Positions 44,101 through 55,018 of a DNA stretch of 64,000 nt are shown here, in pieces. The translations under genes were made by a program, and so were the position numbers. This stretch comes from Agrostemma githago (Eukaryota; Streptophyta; Magnoliopsida; Caryophyllales; Caryophyllaceae), in NCBI GenBank assembly GCA_958450325.1, contig OY288244.1, forward strand, positions 30,668,424 through 30,732,423, given 5' to 3'. Position 1 is the stretch's first letter; each line of letters starts with the position of its first letter. The notes below the pieces were generated by a model. It saw nothing but the letters and a program-made list of their open reading frames with translations, had not been told where the DNA came from and ran no database searches.

Positions 44101-47100
44101 GTTGAGTAACATTAATTGGCGTTGTTTATTTTTAACCCTCAACCGTAAAGTTAAAGAGTTCGGACCCTTAAATGGAACTAAGGGGCCGTTTGGTTTGAGG
44201 TATTCAGGCAAGGGTAAGAGAATAAAAGTGGATGATTCCCTTTGTTTGTGTTTGTTTACACATTTCAATCATTCCCTTTCATGCTCCCTAACCCTCTGAC
44301 TTCTCTAACTCCTTACCCCCACCCCCAAGGTAATCAATTTCCTTTTCCACTAATCCATCGAATCATCATCATGCACATTGTTAGATCTATAACTCACCAT
44401 AACCACCACTATGACCATCACCCCACTATCGGGTCGGGTCAAATACGGATTGGATTTGGGTCAAAAAATGGGTAAAAAATAAATTTTGACCCCTTAATTT
44501 ACCAATTAAAAAAAACAATTTTTGAAATTTTAATCAGATTGTAAAAATTTATTAATCATCGTATTTAGATTAAAAATTTGTAAAAATTATATTATTTTAT
44601 TATTAAAATATATAAAAGTTACACAAAATTTATTTTTATAATTTTAATATTAAATTAATAAATTTTAAATATTATTTCAAATATAATGTATAAATATTAT
44701 GAAATAAAATTTTAATGATTTTAACGATGACAAACCGTTAATGTTGGATGAAATGCATTCCCTTTCAATGAAACCAGACAACCTAAATTTGGGGTATTCC
44801 CATATCTTTCCCCTTATTTTCTTTTGTTGATTTCATTCACTTTTCCTTTGTTGGGTGCTAATTTTACGCCTTAAATATCTTTCAATTTTATGTTTTAAGC
44901 ATATAAACTCTAAGACTGAATACGTACATCATTAATCAGACATATAATTTGTTATTTTTCATTTTTTTTCGATGATATTAATCTCTCTATATTATATTTG
45001 TATTACGATTATTGCATGGCGATAATTTCGGTATTAAAAATACATACTGCAATATCAACTTTTTGTATTCTAAATTTTTTATATATATATTTAGGAAAAT
45101 ATCAGATTTTTTTAATTATATGTAATATTTATAATAATGTTATACGAATAATAATTTTACATAATTTTTTTGTGAATAATAATATTAAGTAAATGTTATA
45201 TTAATAATTGGATTGAGATGGTCATTTATGGACGTAGGATAATCATCTATTTTTATTTTTAGTAACTCTAATTCCAAAAGCTTTGAATGCATATTATTAT
45301 GCCACATTAATAATATATATATAATTGAGTGCATCCACTGCTGACATGACAGCGTGGATGCACTCCTTATATATATATATAGTCAACTATGTATTATATA
45401 TATAATATTATTACTCTCGTTCTTTCTATTACTACTGCCATACCTTTTTATATGATTGTTTTTTGGAAACGACTTAGATGATTTCGGATAATGATTCATG
45501 TTAGCCTATCCCAAATCTTTTGAGATCTTTTGAGACTGAGACTATGGTATTGCTGTTGTCGTCGCTGCTGCTGCCGCCGTGGTTGTTGTTAGTGTTTCCC
45601 ATTTGTTAATTTTATTGTGGACAGTAGTAGATGTCTTGGATATAGAAAGGCGGTTTTCAATCCATGCGTCTATCGTGTAGCTGATTGGCGTTTGGCTTGG
45701 GCACTGGGCGTTGTACGCATGACCAGGGATGCTTGTACTTCTCTCCCTTTCTTCCCTCGGAAACAAGCCCAAACACCACCCTCATCTTAAATCCTTCCAC
45801 TAACATGCAGAAAGATAAGAAAGGTTGGATTATAGTGCTTTCGTAACTTAGTTTTATCGTATGTGATCTTTTGTAGTTTGCGCGTTCTATACCAAACTAC
45901 ACTGAAGACTTTGATTTTGAGGCAATGAACGAGAGATTCAAAAAAGATGAGGTGTGGGGAAACCTAGGCAAAAGTATAAGCCAGACTGATGATGGGCTGA
46001 ATTTACAAGATGAAGGGAATGTTGATGCTCCAGCAGTTGATAAAAAGGTAAGGTCTTTGTGGTTTTAGTATGGAACTACTGTCTTTGATCTATACCTTAT
46101 AATGCCTTGTGCGGCTTGATGAGCAGCCTGTTTATAAGAAGGACGATTTTTTTGATACTTTGTCCTGCAATGCTCTTGATCGTGAATCTCGGAATGGAAG
46201 GCCCCGATTTTCTGAACAAATGAGGCTAGATACTGAGGTATTATACTCTTGCTTTGTTGGGTGTTCATTGTTTGAAAACTGTCAATTTAGGCGTAGCTTT
46301 AAACAGACAATAATTATGCAGTTGTTGATGAACTGTCACTATCTTCTCTATAGTTGATTACACTGTTATGTGTGAGTATTTGCCACTAGTGACTTGCAAC
46401 AATAATCCATTACAGTTCTTGGCTGGATTTCTTAAGACTTGTGGATACAGTTCTAAGGAGGATTGTGGATTCAGGGGCAGGTAGTTCGAACAAAATAACA
46501 GTTATAAAGTTGAAACATCAGGAATTTGAAAGTAGAATAGAGAGATACTTCGTATTCAAGATATAATTTTTAGGGGCATGTCTCATACTTAATCTTGAAA
46601 TTGGTCAACGTGGTTTGTTGTTATTCGTTACACCATAAATGTGGCTAGGACCGCCTTGAAATATGGTTGTGATATTCTTTAAAACCTTTGATAACTTAGA
46701 CGTGGAGCGTCATTGCTGACTACCATGATCATGCTAAATTATTTATACAAACTCTTTTCTTTTGCTTTTGTTACATGCAACCTCCTTTTTGACTCTTATA
46801 GGAGAAAGTTCATACTGGTAAGGGTTTGTATGAATTTCTTACCCATATTCATGTGGAATATTACTTTTTCATCCTTAAATTAATTTTTGTTTGTATTTAG
46901 ATCATTAATGTTACTAGTATTATTTTATCAAATTTTTGATTTTTTCTGGGAAAAATGATTTATTTTCAAGTTTATTTACTATTAATATCATAATTATTTT
47001 TGGAATATTCTACATGGTATCTTTGTGTCTTTTCGTTTTTCCGACATACCCCTTCTTATAGTCAAAATAACTGACTTGCGATAACTTATGGGCACGGGTT

Positions 47101-48560
47101 TCGAAAATAACAATAATTTCCTTGAATTCATTGTGTTTACAAGATCTTCAATTAAGGATCTTTTTTTTTTGCAATTTCGAAACTTGTGCTAAGAGTTATC
47201 CTCAGTCAAACGTTTTTAACCGAATGAACTTTGACCGACCATAACCCTTTGTCCCAACTTTCGAAAGTGATGTTTTTTTCCCCAAAGTGATCGTTTGTAA
47301 AAGATATTTGCTTTGAAATTAAAATTGTCTCTTTCGGAATTCAAAAGTGAGAGTTATCGCATATCAAAGATATTTTGACCAAGATGAAGCTATGCCATAA
47401 AAAATGAAAAAACACGGGTACCATATAGAATATCCCATTAGTTTTTATTCTAATTTTTATTATTTGTATTAATATTATTATGGTTTACAAGAAAAATAAA
47501 CAATAATTAATATTCCCTCCATTCAAATCCAAACTACACATTTCTCTTTTGCACATTTGTCGATGCGCGTTTTGCAACATTGATATCTTTCATTTTACAT
47601 TAGCAAAAAATATAAAAATTTGATATTCATAACCAACTTACTGAGATGAATCAAACAAGATCCCACATTGACTATATTTTCTCTTATAGATTGTCGAGAA
47701 TATCGAAAATTTCCTTTAGTTGTGAATAGTGTCAAAAAAGAAGTGTGCACTTTGGATTTGAATGGAGGGAGTACTAATTTAAAGCGATAATTAATCTATT
47801 ATAATATGTCGATTACCGAATTGTAATCCACAATGAAGTCATGGGTAGTGATTGATCGATTTTTATGATTAGTGAGGTGTAAGTAGAGAAATTTTTCGTC
47901 AAAGTTCCTTTAGAATAGGAAAAAAAATGAAATTTACTTTAGAATAGGAAACAGTAATATCTTCCGATCCCGGAATGTCATGCCGGACTGTCGTACAAGT
48001 GTACAACATAGAAGTGAAGAGTCATTTGTCATAGGTGAAGTGAAGAGTCAAATTTTTCCGATCCGGAATGTCATTCCGGACTTGCGTACAAGTGTACAAC
48101 ACAGAAGTGAAGAGTCATTTGTCATAGGTGAAGTGAAGAGTCAAATTTTCCAAACTGTATCTTCAGAACCCTTCGATGTTCAAATGTTCATTCCTTTTCA
48201 GACGTCAGTTTAATTTGCCTGGTACATTGAAAGGGACACTTGAATTTTATTTGCGGTTCCCGTGCTTCTTGAACAATGAAGCTGTACCAACTGTAAATCT
48301 GGATCTGGATTTGGTTGTATTAACTTGTTAACCAACAGTTGCATTTGATGCCTCTGTTGTGAGCTTAAAATTGTTTTCTCGGGTTCTTATAATGACAACT
48401 TTCTTCATTGATGTAGACATTTGGTGACTTCTCAAGAAATCGGGGATTTCGAGGTGGGCGTGGACCAGGTCGTGGTGGACGGTCTCGAGGCGGTTATCAT
48501 GGAAGGGGCTACGGGTATGGTGGAAGGGGACGAGGTCAGAATGTGTACCGTGCCATCTAG
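35116..48560 (+). CDS. DCP5: DCP5: LSM14-family mRNA decapping activator (592 aa, 8 exons)
   Basis: Exons: 35116-35272, 38204-38304, 39082-39153, 39886-40839, 41363-41431, 45877-46047, 46127-46237, 48417-48560. All introns are GT-AG, intron 1 in phase 1 and the rest in phase 0; the total is 1779 nt. The N-terminal LSM14 domain (residues 17-95) starts SYLGSLISLTSKSEIRYEG and ends YEYIVFRGSDIKDLQV. A long Ser/Pro/Gln-rich disordered segment fills exon 4. The DFDF box (TEDFDFEAMNERFKKDEVWG) is at about 459-480, the FFD box (YKKDDFFDTLSCNAL) at about 511-525, the TFG box (TFGDFSR) at 546-552 and a C-terminal RGG tail at 553-589. The protein acts in cytoplasmic P-bodies, with DCP1/DCP2, in translational repression and decapping. 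Arabidopsis DCP5 is of similar length (611 aa, from memory). No frame break is seen, so it is probably functional. Confidence 0.95.
36050..36308. mobile_element. Stowaway-type MITE in DCP5 intron 1 (259 bp)
   Basis: GCCCTCCGTTCAAATCC...TTTGAATAGAGGGAG with TA on each side. It belongs to the same family as those at 38481 and 47513 (inner ends TTCAAATCCA). The sequence is diverged, so it is older. Confidence 0.75.
37430..37770. repeat. Degenerate minisatellite in DCP5 intron 1
   Basis: Repeated phrases of about 36-38 bp such as CTGCTAAAGATAGTCTCTATTATGGTTGTC, with the last three units clearest at 37660-37755 and older units back to about 37430. Confidence 0.7.
38481..38736. mobile_element. Stowaway-type MITE in DCP5 intron 2 (256 bp)
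   Basis: CCACCTCCATTCAAATCC...GGATTTGAATGGAGTGAG with TA at 38479-38480 and 38737-38738. Confidence 0.8.
40840..41362 (+). other. DCP5 intron 4
   Basis: 523 bp, A/T-rich, no repeat recognised. The exon 4 frame stays open for 99 more bases into it (to 40938), so intron retention would add 32 residues before a stop. Confidence 0.7.
41590..42080 (+). pseudogene. L1 LINE 3' remnant in DCP5 intron 5
   Basis: The translation of 41640-41900 gives RVKARWLKWKDGMRLICDQG and, after many stops, remnants of the segment that reads like WM.G.TR.D.IRNEVIRE in plant LINEs. Multiple stop codons show it is old. It is in sense orientation to the host gene. Confidence 0.55.
42180..42208 (-). mobile_element. Possible Helitron 3' terminus
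   Basis: On the minus strand a hairpin CCGTGAATTTCACGG (42193-42207) is followed 9 bp later by CTAG (42180-42183), then a T. Plant Helitrons end in a hairpin about 10 bp before CTRR, inserted between A and T. The 5' end is not identified, so the extent is unknown. Confidence 0.4.
42440..44180. repeat. Diverged direct duplication in DCP5 intron 5
   Basis: 42440-43290 and 43430-44180 share an ordered set of segments (ACCCGTATAATCCGACTCGTATTTGG-like, GTAAAAAATATAGG, CCCTTAACCGTAAAGTT, TTCGGACC-TTAAATGGAA). Offsets are near 900 bp. A Stowaway MITE sits only in the first copy. Confidence 0.65.
42579..42788. mobile_element. Stowaway-type MITE in DCP5 intron 5 (210 bp)
   Basis: CTACCTCCGAGTTCCTA...TAGGAACTCGGAGGGAG with TA at 42577-42578 and 42789-42790. 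Same subfamily as 54813-55018. Confidence 0.85.
44181..44790. mobile_element. Possible PIF/hAT-type remnant
   Basis: A GGGGCCGTTTGGTTT start (44181) and an AAACCAGACAACC segment near 44780 resemble inverted ends of a common plant MITE type, but they match poorly. Confidence 0.25.
45311..45380. repeat. Long palindrome in DCP5 intron 5
   Basis: GAGTGCATCCAC (45327-45338) pairs with GTGGATGCACTC (45354-45365). The 15 bases between are themselves nearly self-complementary, and ATATATATA runs flank both sides. Confidence 0.75.
47002..47436. mobile_element. Mutator-type MITE in DCP5 intron 7 (435 bp)
   Basis: The ends GGAATATTCTACATGGTATC and GGTACCATATAGAATATCCC are inverted over about 38 bp. 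Flanks ATTATTTTT and ATTAGTTTT form a 9-bp duplication with one mismatch, as in Mutator-like elements. Confidence 0.65.
47513..47771. mobile_element. Stowaway-type MITE in DCP5 intron 7 (259 bp)
   Basis: TTCCCTCCATTCAAATCC...GGATTTGAATGGAGGGAG with TA at 47511-47512 and 47772-47773. Confidence 0.85.
47962..48150. repeat. Tandem duplication, 94-bp unit, in DCP5 intron 7
   Basis: Two units begin TTCCGATC at 47962 and 48056. They share the CGGAATGTCATxCCGG palindrome, GTACAAGTGTACAAC and GAAGTGAAGAGTCATTTGTC. Each unit also repeats GTGAAGAGTCA internally. Confidence 0.85.
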
Positions 48561-49379
48561 TTGTCTCTTCCTGTGGTAAAAGCTAGGTTTGCTAGCCAGA
48601 GCCTCGTAGACATAGGGGTTTGCTGGTTGTATGCATCTACCCTAAGACCACAAATTTGAATGCTGGCGAAAGGTAGTAGATTATGGTCCTTGATATCTCT
48701 CGTGGACAAATTGAAGGACAATTTGAATATTGCATGTATAGACAATATAGCTTTGTCAAGGTGGCGGCAAACTTTCGGAACCCCCTGATTAAAGAGCATG
48801 AGATTGGCATCATCTTTGCCGTGTTGAGAGTACGAAACCAGTGACATGAGTAGATTGTGGATTCAACATGTATTTTGGCGTTTGTGGTAAGAGTTCCATT
48901 AGCCCGTGGCGGAAGTTTATGGCGGTTTGATGGTGGATTCAGGACCCTTTGGAACTCCTTTCTGTATGAGTAGAATTAAGTTTTAACTTGTGGAGAAGTA
49001 GACTCTCTTCTTTAGTCAGTGCTACTTGCAATCTCTCACTCATGTTGTGTCTTTAGTTTTAGTTTATTTATTTGTCGACACCGATTTATGTATTCACATT
49101 TCGATTTCAACATGCGACCTCACTTTTGGTCTTCATATCACATCTTCACTTTGTGTAAGGCCTTCATATTACATATTCACTTTTAGTTTTCTGTTTATGC
49201 TCACTTTTCGAATGTGCTTTACGTCAAATTTAACAACGAATTAACAAAAACGATAATTAGCCCTAGTTGCTGAACTAGGGTTCTCCTTTTAGACAAGTGT
49301 CTTCAGCTACCCTTATTTTTTTTAAATGAATAATTGCATTCGGTGATCTTGAAGTTTTTGGCGGTATCAAAGTTGTTAG
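48561..49379 (+). other. DCP5 3' UTR and downstream region
   Basis: No gene. The 3' UTR probably ends before about 49200. I see no single convincing AATAAA. The following A/T-rich stretch has no recognised repeat. Confidence 0.4.
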
Positions 49380-50860
49380 AAGGGCACCTTCTATATCGCA
49401 TTTATTCTTCGTAGAGGATGCCATCTTTATGGAAGGATCAAAAACTAGTGTTGAGAATCTTAGGTTTACGCTTATTGAATACTGCGCGGCCTCGAGTCAG
49501 ATGATTAATAAAGACAAGTCGTCTTTGAGCTTCAGTCCCAATACTACTACTCCTGCGCTAGCGCAATTCTGCTATAAGAGCTTCATAATCATTCAGCAAC
49601 ACCCGTGGGCAAATATCTTGGGGTCCCACTAGATGTTAATCGCAATAGCAAGCAGTTCCACAATGAGATCTATTATAACGTTGTTAGTAGACTTTCATCT
49701 TGGGATAAATCGTTACTCTCCCCAACAGGTCGTCTTACTCTTATTTCCTCAGTTCTAGCTTCCCTCTTTGTTCATCTTCTATCGGTATTTAAAATATCAA
49801 TAGGTGTAGCAAATAGAATTAATGAGCTATTTGCTCGCTTTTGGTGGGCTGGTAGTCGGAAGGGTAGGATTATTCACCGATGAAGTACTGACTATCTATC
49901 TATTCCGAAAAATGAAGGTGGTCTGGGTATAATACACCTACAAAGTTTAAGTCAGGCCTTTCTTCGTAAGCTTGGATGGAAAATTCTTCCTTGATTTGGA
50001 GGAAGCTCATGGGGAAAAATGACTTCAATGGGGCCTTCTTCTCATTAAGGAAGGCCGGGCTTGGTTGCCAGGACGACCATGTAAGATTGACTTAAGTCTA
50101 AATGGGCCAGTGGGGAATGACCGAGAGTGAAACCTTGCTCTATCATTCTCCAACCCACATTCAACATTGAGGATCTCACTAATGAGGTTGGGCTTTGGGA
50201 CCCTGAGAAGCTTAAGTGTCTCTTCAATGATGACTGGATTGAGAATATCCTCTATTGTCAGCTCCCCTATAAGAAGTGTGAGGATTATTTCTATTGGGCC
50301 AAAACACCTAACGGAAGTTACTCTACTAAGAGTGGCTACCATCTCGCTCTTAATATTCACCTTCAAAGTCACCCTCCAGGCCATGCACTTTCAGATAAGT
50401 TAAAAAATTCTGCCGCCTGAGACTCTGGAAAATAAAAGGACCAAACAAATTGAAAACTTTTCTTTGAAAAATCATAAATGATGCACTCCCAATTGGAGAG
50501 GAATTTCAATGGAGAGGATTACAAGTGAATCACTCTTGCTCTATTTGTGGAAATAAGGTCTCATTGGAGTCCCTAGGCCATCTCTTTCGGGACTGTCCTT
50601 TCTCATCCAGAGTTTGGAGTGGTTGTGATCTAGAAATTAGGTTTGATTTGAACTCACACATTGGCTTTAAGTGTTTGTTGGCTGACTGGGTCAATTATTT
50701 CGCTAAACTTGATCAATATTATAAGACAGGTATCTCGCCCCAAGCCTTCCAATCCTCTCAACAATCTTCTCTGTCAGAATAGAACAATCACTAGCAGAGA
50801 GTTTTTTTAGGGGAGATTGGTACTCCTAGGTATTTGAAAGGCAAGGGGCCCAGCTGCAGT
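49380..50860 (+). pseudogene. L1 LINE reverse transcriptase fragment (LINE 1)
   Basis: Frames give SSQMINKDKSSLSFSPN, then GKYLGVPLDVNRNSKQF, LSPTGRLTLISSVLASL and ELFARFWWAG, the C-terminal RT region of plant L1 LINEs. Then ILYCQLPYKKCEDYFYWAKT and CSICGNKVSLESLGHLFRDC, a zf-RVT region. Several frameshifts and stops show it is dead. The 5' end with endonuclease is missing. Confidence 0.8.
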
Positions 50861-50873
50861 CTGTTCACCCTAA

Positions 50874-51184
50874 GGGCTCGCTTGGGATGAAGGTAAAGGG
50901 ATAATAAAGCTAAAATGAACTAGAAAATGAAGAAGGGTAGTGATGGTGCTAAGCGAAAATGGAGAAAAAGATATCAAAATGAGACTAATATGACCTCTTT
51001 TGGGTAATACATTACTCCCCTCACCCCATAAGTAATGCATTACTCCCATGTGGGGGGTAATTGTTACTCCCTTCACCCCATTTACACCATAAAATAGAAA
51101 CACTAATCACTCATCTCCTCCATTTTCTAGTTCATTTTAACTTCATTACGCCCTTAATACATTACTCTTATCCCAAGCGAGCCC
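50874..51184. mobile_element. Tourist/PIF-type MITE (311 bp)
   Basis: GGGCTCGCTTGGGAT...ATCCCAAGCGAGCCC with the 3-bp duplication TAA at 50871-50873 and 51185-51187. Inner ends (CTAGTTCATTTTA) are also inverted. Confidence 0.85.
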
Positions 51185-52199
51185 TAATACACTACAATAT
51201 ATCACCTGCATTCAGCCAATTCATGTAAATAGTTGACTTGTCATGATTCATATCAAGCCTAGATGCAAAAGAGAAAGTATAAAAACCACTAAGCAACAAC
51301 TTAATGCATGGACTCCTTGTCTCCCCTACAAAACATAACCAAATCATCCGCAAAGCAGAGAACGGACATGAACATAGTGATCATGTTCTAATATGCATGT
51401 AGAATAACTCTTATTTAGTCTGTGTTGAGCCATCTCCATAGCTACTGGGCTCGTATTTTCTTACTTCATGTGAAGGTCATAAGCAAGATTATGACTATTT
51501 GTAGGAATTTTCTTTGGAGTAGTAATGAGCATTATGAGTCCCCTCCTGCTGTCTCTTGGGAACAAGAATGCAATGCAAAAAAGCATGGTGGCTTAGGGCT
51601 GAAGAATCTGTCTAATTGGAATGTAGCATGCCTTGCTAAATTTTGTTGGTGGCTTTACCAACAACCTGACTAGTTGTGGGTAAAGTGGATTCACTCTGTG
51701 TAACTAGCACGCGTATCCTGGACTGATTACCAGCCTGGTACTTATTGTAGTTGGGCATGGAAGCAAATATGTATGACAAGGGATAAGATGAAGGAAGGAT
51801 TCCAATAGAATGGATGGAGGAGTGACAAAGCATACCCAGTTCATGCTGGTTATTAGTGGTTACAACCTGCTGTGCAGAAATGTCCTAGGTTGCTGTGATT
51901 TGGAATTCATTGACTATACCTAAACATGCTTTCATCAACTGGTTGGCGTATAAGTCAAGGCTGATGACCCGTACTCGTGTGGCTGCTTGGTATCTGGCTG
52001 CCTCCAAGTTGTGTGGTCTTTGCGAACTAGAGGAAGAAACACACCAACACCTCTATTTTGGTTGCATGTACAGTAAGTTGCTTTTGAATCAGGTTTGCTC
52101 CTGGTTACAGATTCAGATTCTTGGTGTTGGTTTTGTGGAGTGGTGGAGTAAAAAGAGGGTGAAAAATCTGATTCAGAAGAAGATATGGGCTGCTGTAAT

Positions 52200-52739
52200 T
52201 AGGGATGTCAACGGGTCGGTTTCGGGTCGGGTGGAGCATCACCCGAATCCATCACCCGAATCCGCATACTCCACCCGATCCATCCGTCATCCGCGGGTGA
52301 TTCGGGTGGATCGGGTGCTTAGCGGATGAAAAATATTTTTTAAAAATACAATAACAAATATACAAATTATAAGATGCGTAAAGTTTTTTGGGATTTTTTG
52401 GTGGTCGGAAATTAAGACGGGAAAGAAAATCTAAAATGGTGGCCGCCAAAGTGATTACGGAAAATATTTTCTTAGGGTTTTAAGAAAAAAAAGGATAATG
52501 AGTATAAAAATAGAGTGAAATTAATTTTTTTTTTATATATTCATATAATTTTTTTTAAAAATCTATAAACGGGTGAACGGATCGGGTGGACGGGTGAAAA
52601 ATCTCCACCCGAATCCGACCCGATCCATCACCCGATTCATCCGTCATCCGCTTAAAATCCATTTAGTTCGGGTTTTCGTCCATTAATTTTATTCGGGTGG
52701 ATGGATTTTGAACGGGTTCGGGTGAAATTGACATCCCTA
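52200..52739. mobile_element. hAT-type MITE, 540 bp, copy 2
   Basis: Same family as 20578-21143, ends TAGGGATGTCAA...TTGACATCCCTA, 8-bp duplication GCTGTAAT at 52192-52199 and 52740-52747. The two copies are nearly identical apart from short indels, so this MITE was active recently. Confidence 0.92.
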
Positions 52740-52848
52740 GCTGTAATCAATGCTTTAATATACTATGTTTGGTGGAGTAGGAACAAGAGTATACTTGATA
52801 AATTTTTATTAAGTCTGACTAAGGTTTTTAGTATAATTCAATATGATA

Positions 52849-52939
52849 CTCCCTCCGTCCACTATTTATCACCCCACTCCATGAATATATGTAAGGAGTA
52901 TTTTAATGGAGTGAGGCGATAAATAGTGGACGGAGGGAG
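52849..52939. mobile_element. Short Stowaway-type MITE (91 bp)
   Basis: CTCCCTCCGTCCACTATTTATC...GATAAATAGTGGACGGAGGGAG, TA on each side. It is almost one hairpin. Confidence 0.9.
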
Positions 52940-53105
52940 TATAAGGTATAGAGTTATTAGTTTATCTCTTGATATGCATTTGCATCTTGGGGTTTCCTAA
53001 TTTAGTCTATCCTTGATTTTTGTACTAAAATGGGCCTCGATGTCAAGTTGTAAGTTTGGTTTGGAATGCAATTACTTATATTTTACCAAAAAAACAAAAA
53101 ACAAA

Positions 53106-53756
53106 AGACATTCCAAGGTATTTCTCCTAATGATCTAGGAACTATGCTTCTTCTTAGAGCCAATTCTTCTACTGCCACTGGTAAGTGTCTTGACCAGCTG
53201 GAACCATTTCCACTCCCTGGAGGTAATGGAGACCAGGATGCTTTTAAAAATGGTTTGCCTCTCTCGCTGATTGGACCAGCTGGGTCCTGCACCAAGATTC
53301 AAATCAATATTGATGCTGCATGAAAAAGCACTACGAAAGCTGTCGGGGGATGGGTGGTGTATTCTTCTACAGGAATATGTATTGCGAAGGTTTTAAAAAG
53401 GATAAAAGCCATTTCACCTCCTCAAGCTGAGGCTATGACTCTTCTTGAAGCTGCACGATGGGCATGCAATCATGGGTTTCTTCACCTCTCAATCTCAACT
53501 GATTGTTTGTGTCTTGTTCAGCAGATGGGTGACCCCTCTCGATTCTTACCGCTTAATCACAAAATAGAAACTTTGTCCGATGTTTTGTTATGTATATTTA
53601 TTGTGTTAATTTATCTTTTATCCCTAGGGGGCTAAATAGGGAGGCTCATGGCTTAATTAATTAGCAGACATGGGTATTAGAGCTTAGCCCTCAACTTTAT
53701 TTCTTAGTTGGCCAAAAAAAAAGTTTTCGGCCATTATGTGGGGTTTGTTGATAATA
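53106..53756 (+). pseudogene. LINE-type RNase H remnant
   Basis: INIDAA, then a TGA, then KAVGGWVVYSSTG, ISPPQAEAMTLLEAARWACN and HLSISTDCLCLVQQM match an RNase H (RVT_3) fold with its Asp, Glu and Asp positions. Stops at the WKST position and after GG show it is dead. It could be the 3' part of LINE 1, split by the LINE 2 insertion. Confidence 0.65.
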
Positions 53757-54391
53757 GGAAAATTTGATAGCAACAATACCACCTTTATAACATCTTCCAC
53801 AAATGATATGACCTTTCAATAATCCCAAAATAATATTACCTTTCTACACTATCTTCTTAAAACTGTACCCCTATAAAATTGACTTGTAATAGCAGGTAAC
53901 GTAACTTGAATTTTTAATATGAATGTCGAATTTCATAGACGGTAATTTTATAAACTTAATACTATTACAACAAACAACTACTCCGATTTTTTGTAAGTCA
54001 TTGCAACAAAAAATATTTTTTTTCGTAAGTAAAAAATGTCTTATCAAACAAAACTTTATAACTGTAGTTATTCCTAGACAATTCTTATAAATTACGAAGT
54101 ACTCCGTATAATTTATACTCCTATACGTGATATTGTAACGACGTGGATGTGGACTGTCAAAGGACGTGGACGACCCGTTGAAATTCAAACGACAATGCGA
54201 TCCGCTGTTTTCTTCTATTGGCCCATCAATGATTTTTTTGACCAATAAATGACAATATTGGGCGTACCGGTCAGCTACGGCTCCGACAATAACGCAGACC
54301 CATACCCATATCCATTTTTTAAAAATGAGATCCGTACCTGACCAAAACTCATCGGGTCAGGAAAAATGAGACCCAAACCCAACTCATTTAA

Positions 54392-54692
54392 GGGTGTTCA
54401 AAAAATGGTTCGGACAGGTAAATTGTATTGACCTGGACCGTCGAGATAGAACCAGACGCATACCGGTCCGGTCTCCGGCTATCCAAAATATTGGCGAGGT
54501 CTCCGGTCCAGTCCATACTTTAAAAGAAAATAGTCTATTTTTTTGGCACTGTCCGGTCCAATCCGGAGCTAAAGGGTTCTAACCGGTCCGGGTTCCTTCT
54601 AACTAGTTCAGTCTCCAGGTTTGTATTTTTTTGGATGACCGATCTTCGGTCTATCCGGTCTTGTCCGGTCTGGGTTCGGACCGTGAACACCC
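54392..54692. mobile_element. MITE-like element with GGGTGTTCA ends (301 bp)
   Basis: GGGTGTTCA...TGAACACCC inverted ends. The interior is rich in CCGGTC/GACCGG repeats. I could not find a convincing target duplication. Confidence 0.55.
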
Positions 54693-54812
54693 ATAGACCC
54701 ATTTGGACTCGACCCGTTGGGTATTGGTCCGGTCCTAGACCCACTGTCATCCTTAGTAGGAATATTCATTTAAAAAAATTGGTAAGAAAATTGGGTGTGA
54801 AAATAAGTAATA

Positions 54813-55018
54813 CTCTCTCCGAGTTCCTATTATTGTCCCAAAACCTTTTGGGGTGAAAATAAGGAGAGGAAAATGAGTGGCTCAAAACAGAAGGAGAAAG
54901 AGAGAGAAATAGGAGAATAATTGTGAACCACACATTGATGGCCTAAAAAGAAAAGTAGGACAAAAATCGAACTCAGCCCAAAAAAGAAAGTGAGACAATA
55001 ATAGGAACTCGGAGGGAG
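54813..55018. mobile_element. Stowaway-type MITE (206 bp)
   Basis: CTCTCTCCGAGTTCCTATTATTGTC...GACAATAATAGGAACTCGGAGGGAG with TA at 54811-54812 and 55019-55020. Confidence 0.88.

Larger units (their letters stand above)
41432..45876 (+). other. DCP5 intron 5 (4.4 kb), repeat-filled
   Basis: The longest intron. It contains an L1 3' remnant (41590-42080), a Helitron-like end (42180-42208), a Stowaway MITE (42579-42788), a diverged direct duplication (42440-43290 and 43430-44180), a possible PIF-type remnant (44181-44790) and a long palindrome (45311-45380). Confidence 0.8.
46238..48416 (+). other. DCP5 intron 7 (2.2 kb)
   Basis: Contains a Mutator-type MITE (47002-47436), a Stowaway MITE (47513-47771) and a 94-bp tandem duplication (47962-48150). 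Confidence 0.8.
51188..53105 (+). pseudogene. L1 LINE with inverted 5' segment (LINE 2)
   Basis: 51420-52199 on the plus strand encodes SYWARIFLLHVKVISKIMTI, CWWLYQQPD, then WNSLTIPKHAFINWLAYKSR and CGLCELEEETHQHLYFGC (zf-RVT), and goes on after the hAT MITE with AVINALIYYVWWSRNKS. 51190-51390 on the minus strand encodes CFADDLVMFCRGDKESMH, the RT active-site region that should lie upstream. An A-rich tail is at 53088-53110. Two MITEs (52200-52739, 52849-52939) interrupt it. Confidence 0.75.

Noticed and set aside
41432..45876. A separate host gene in intron 5
   Set aside because: No ORF with a known domain and no conserved splice structure; the content is repeats.
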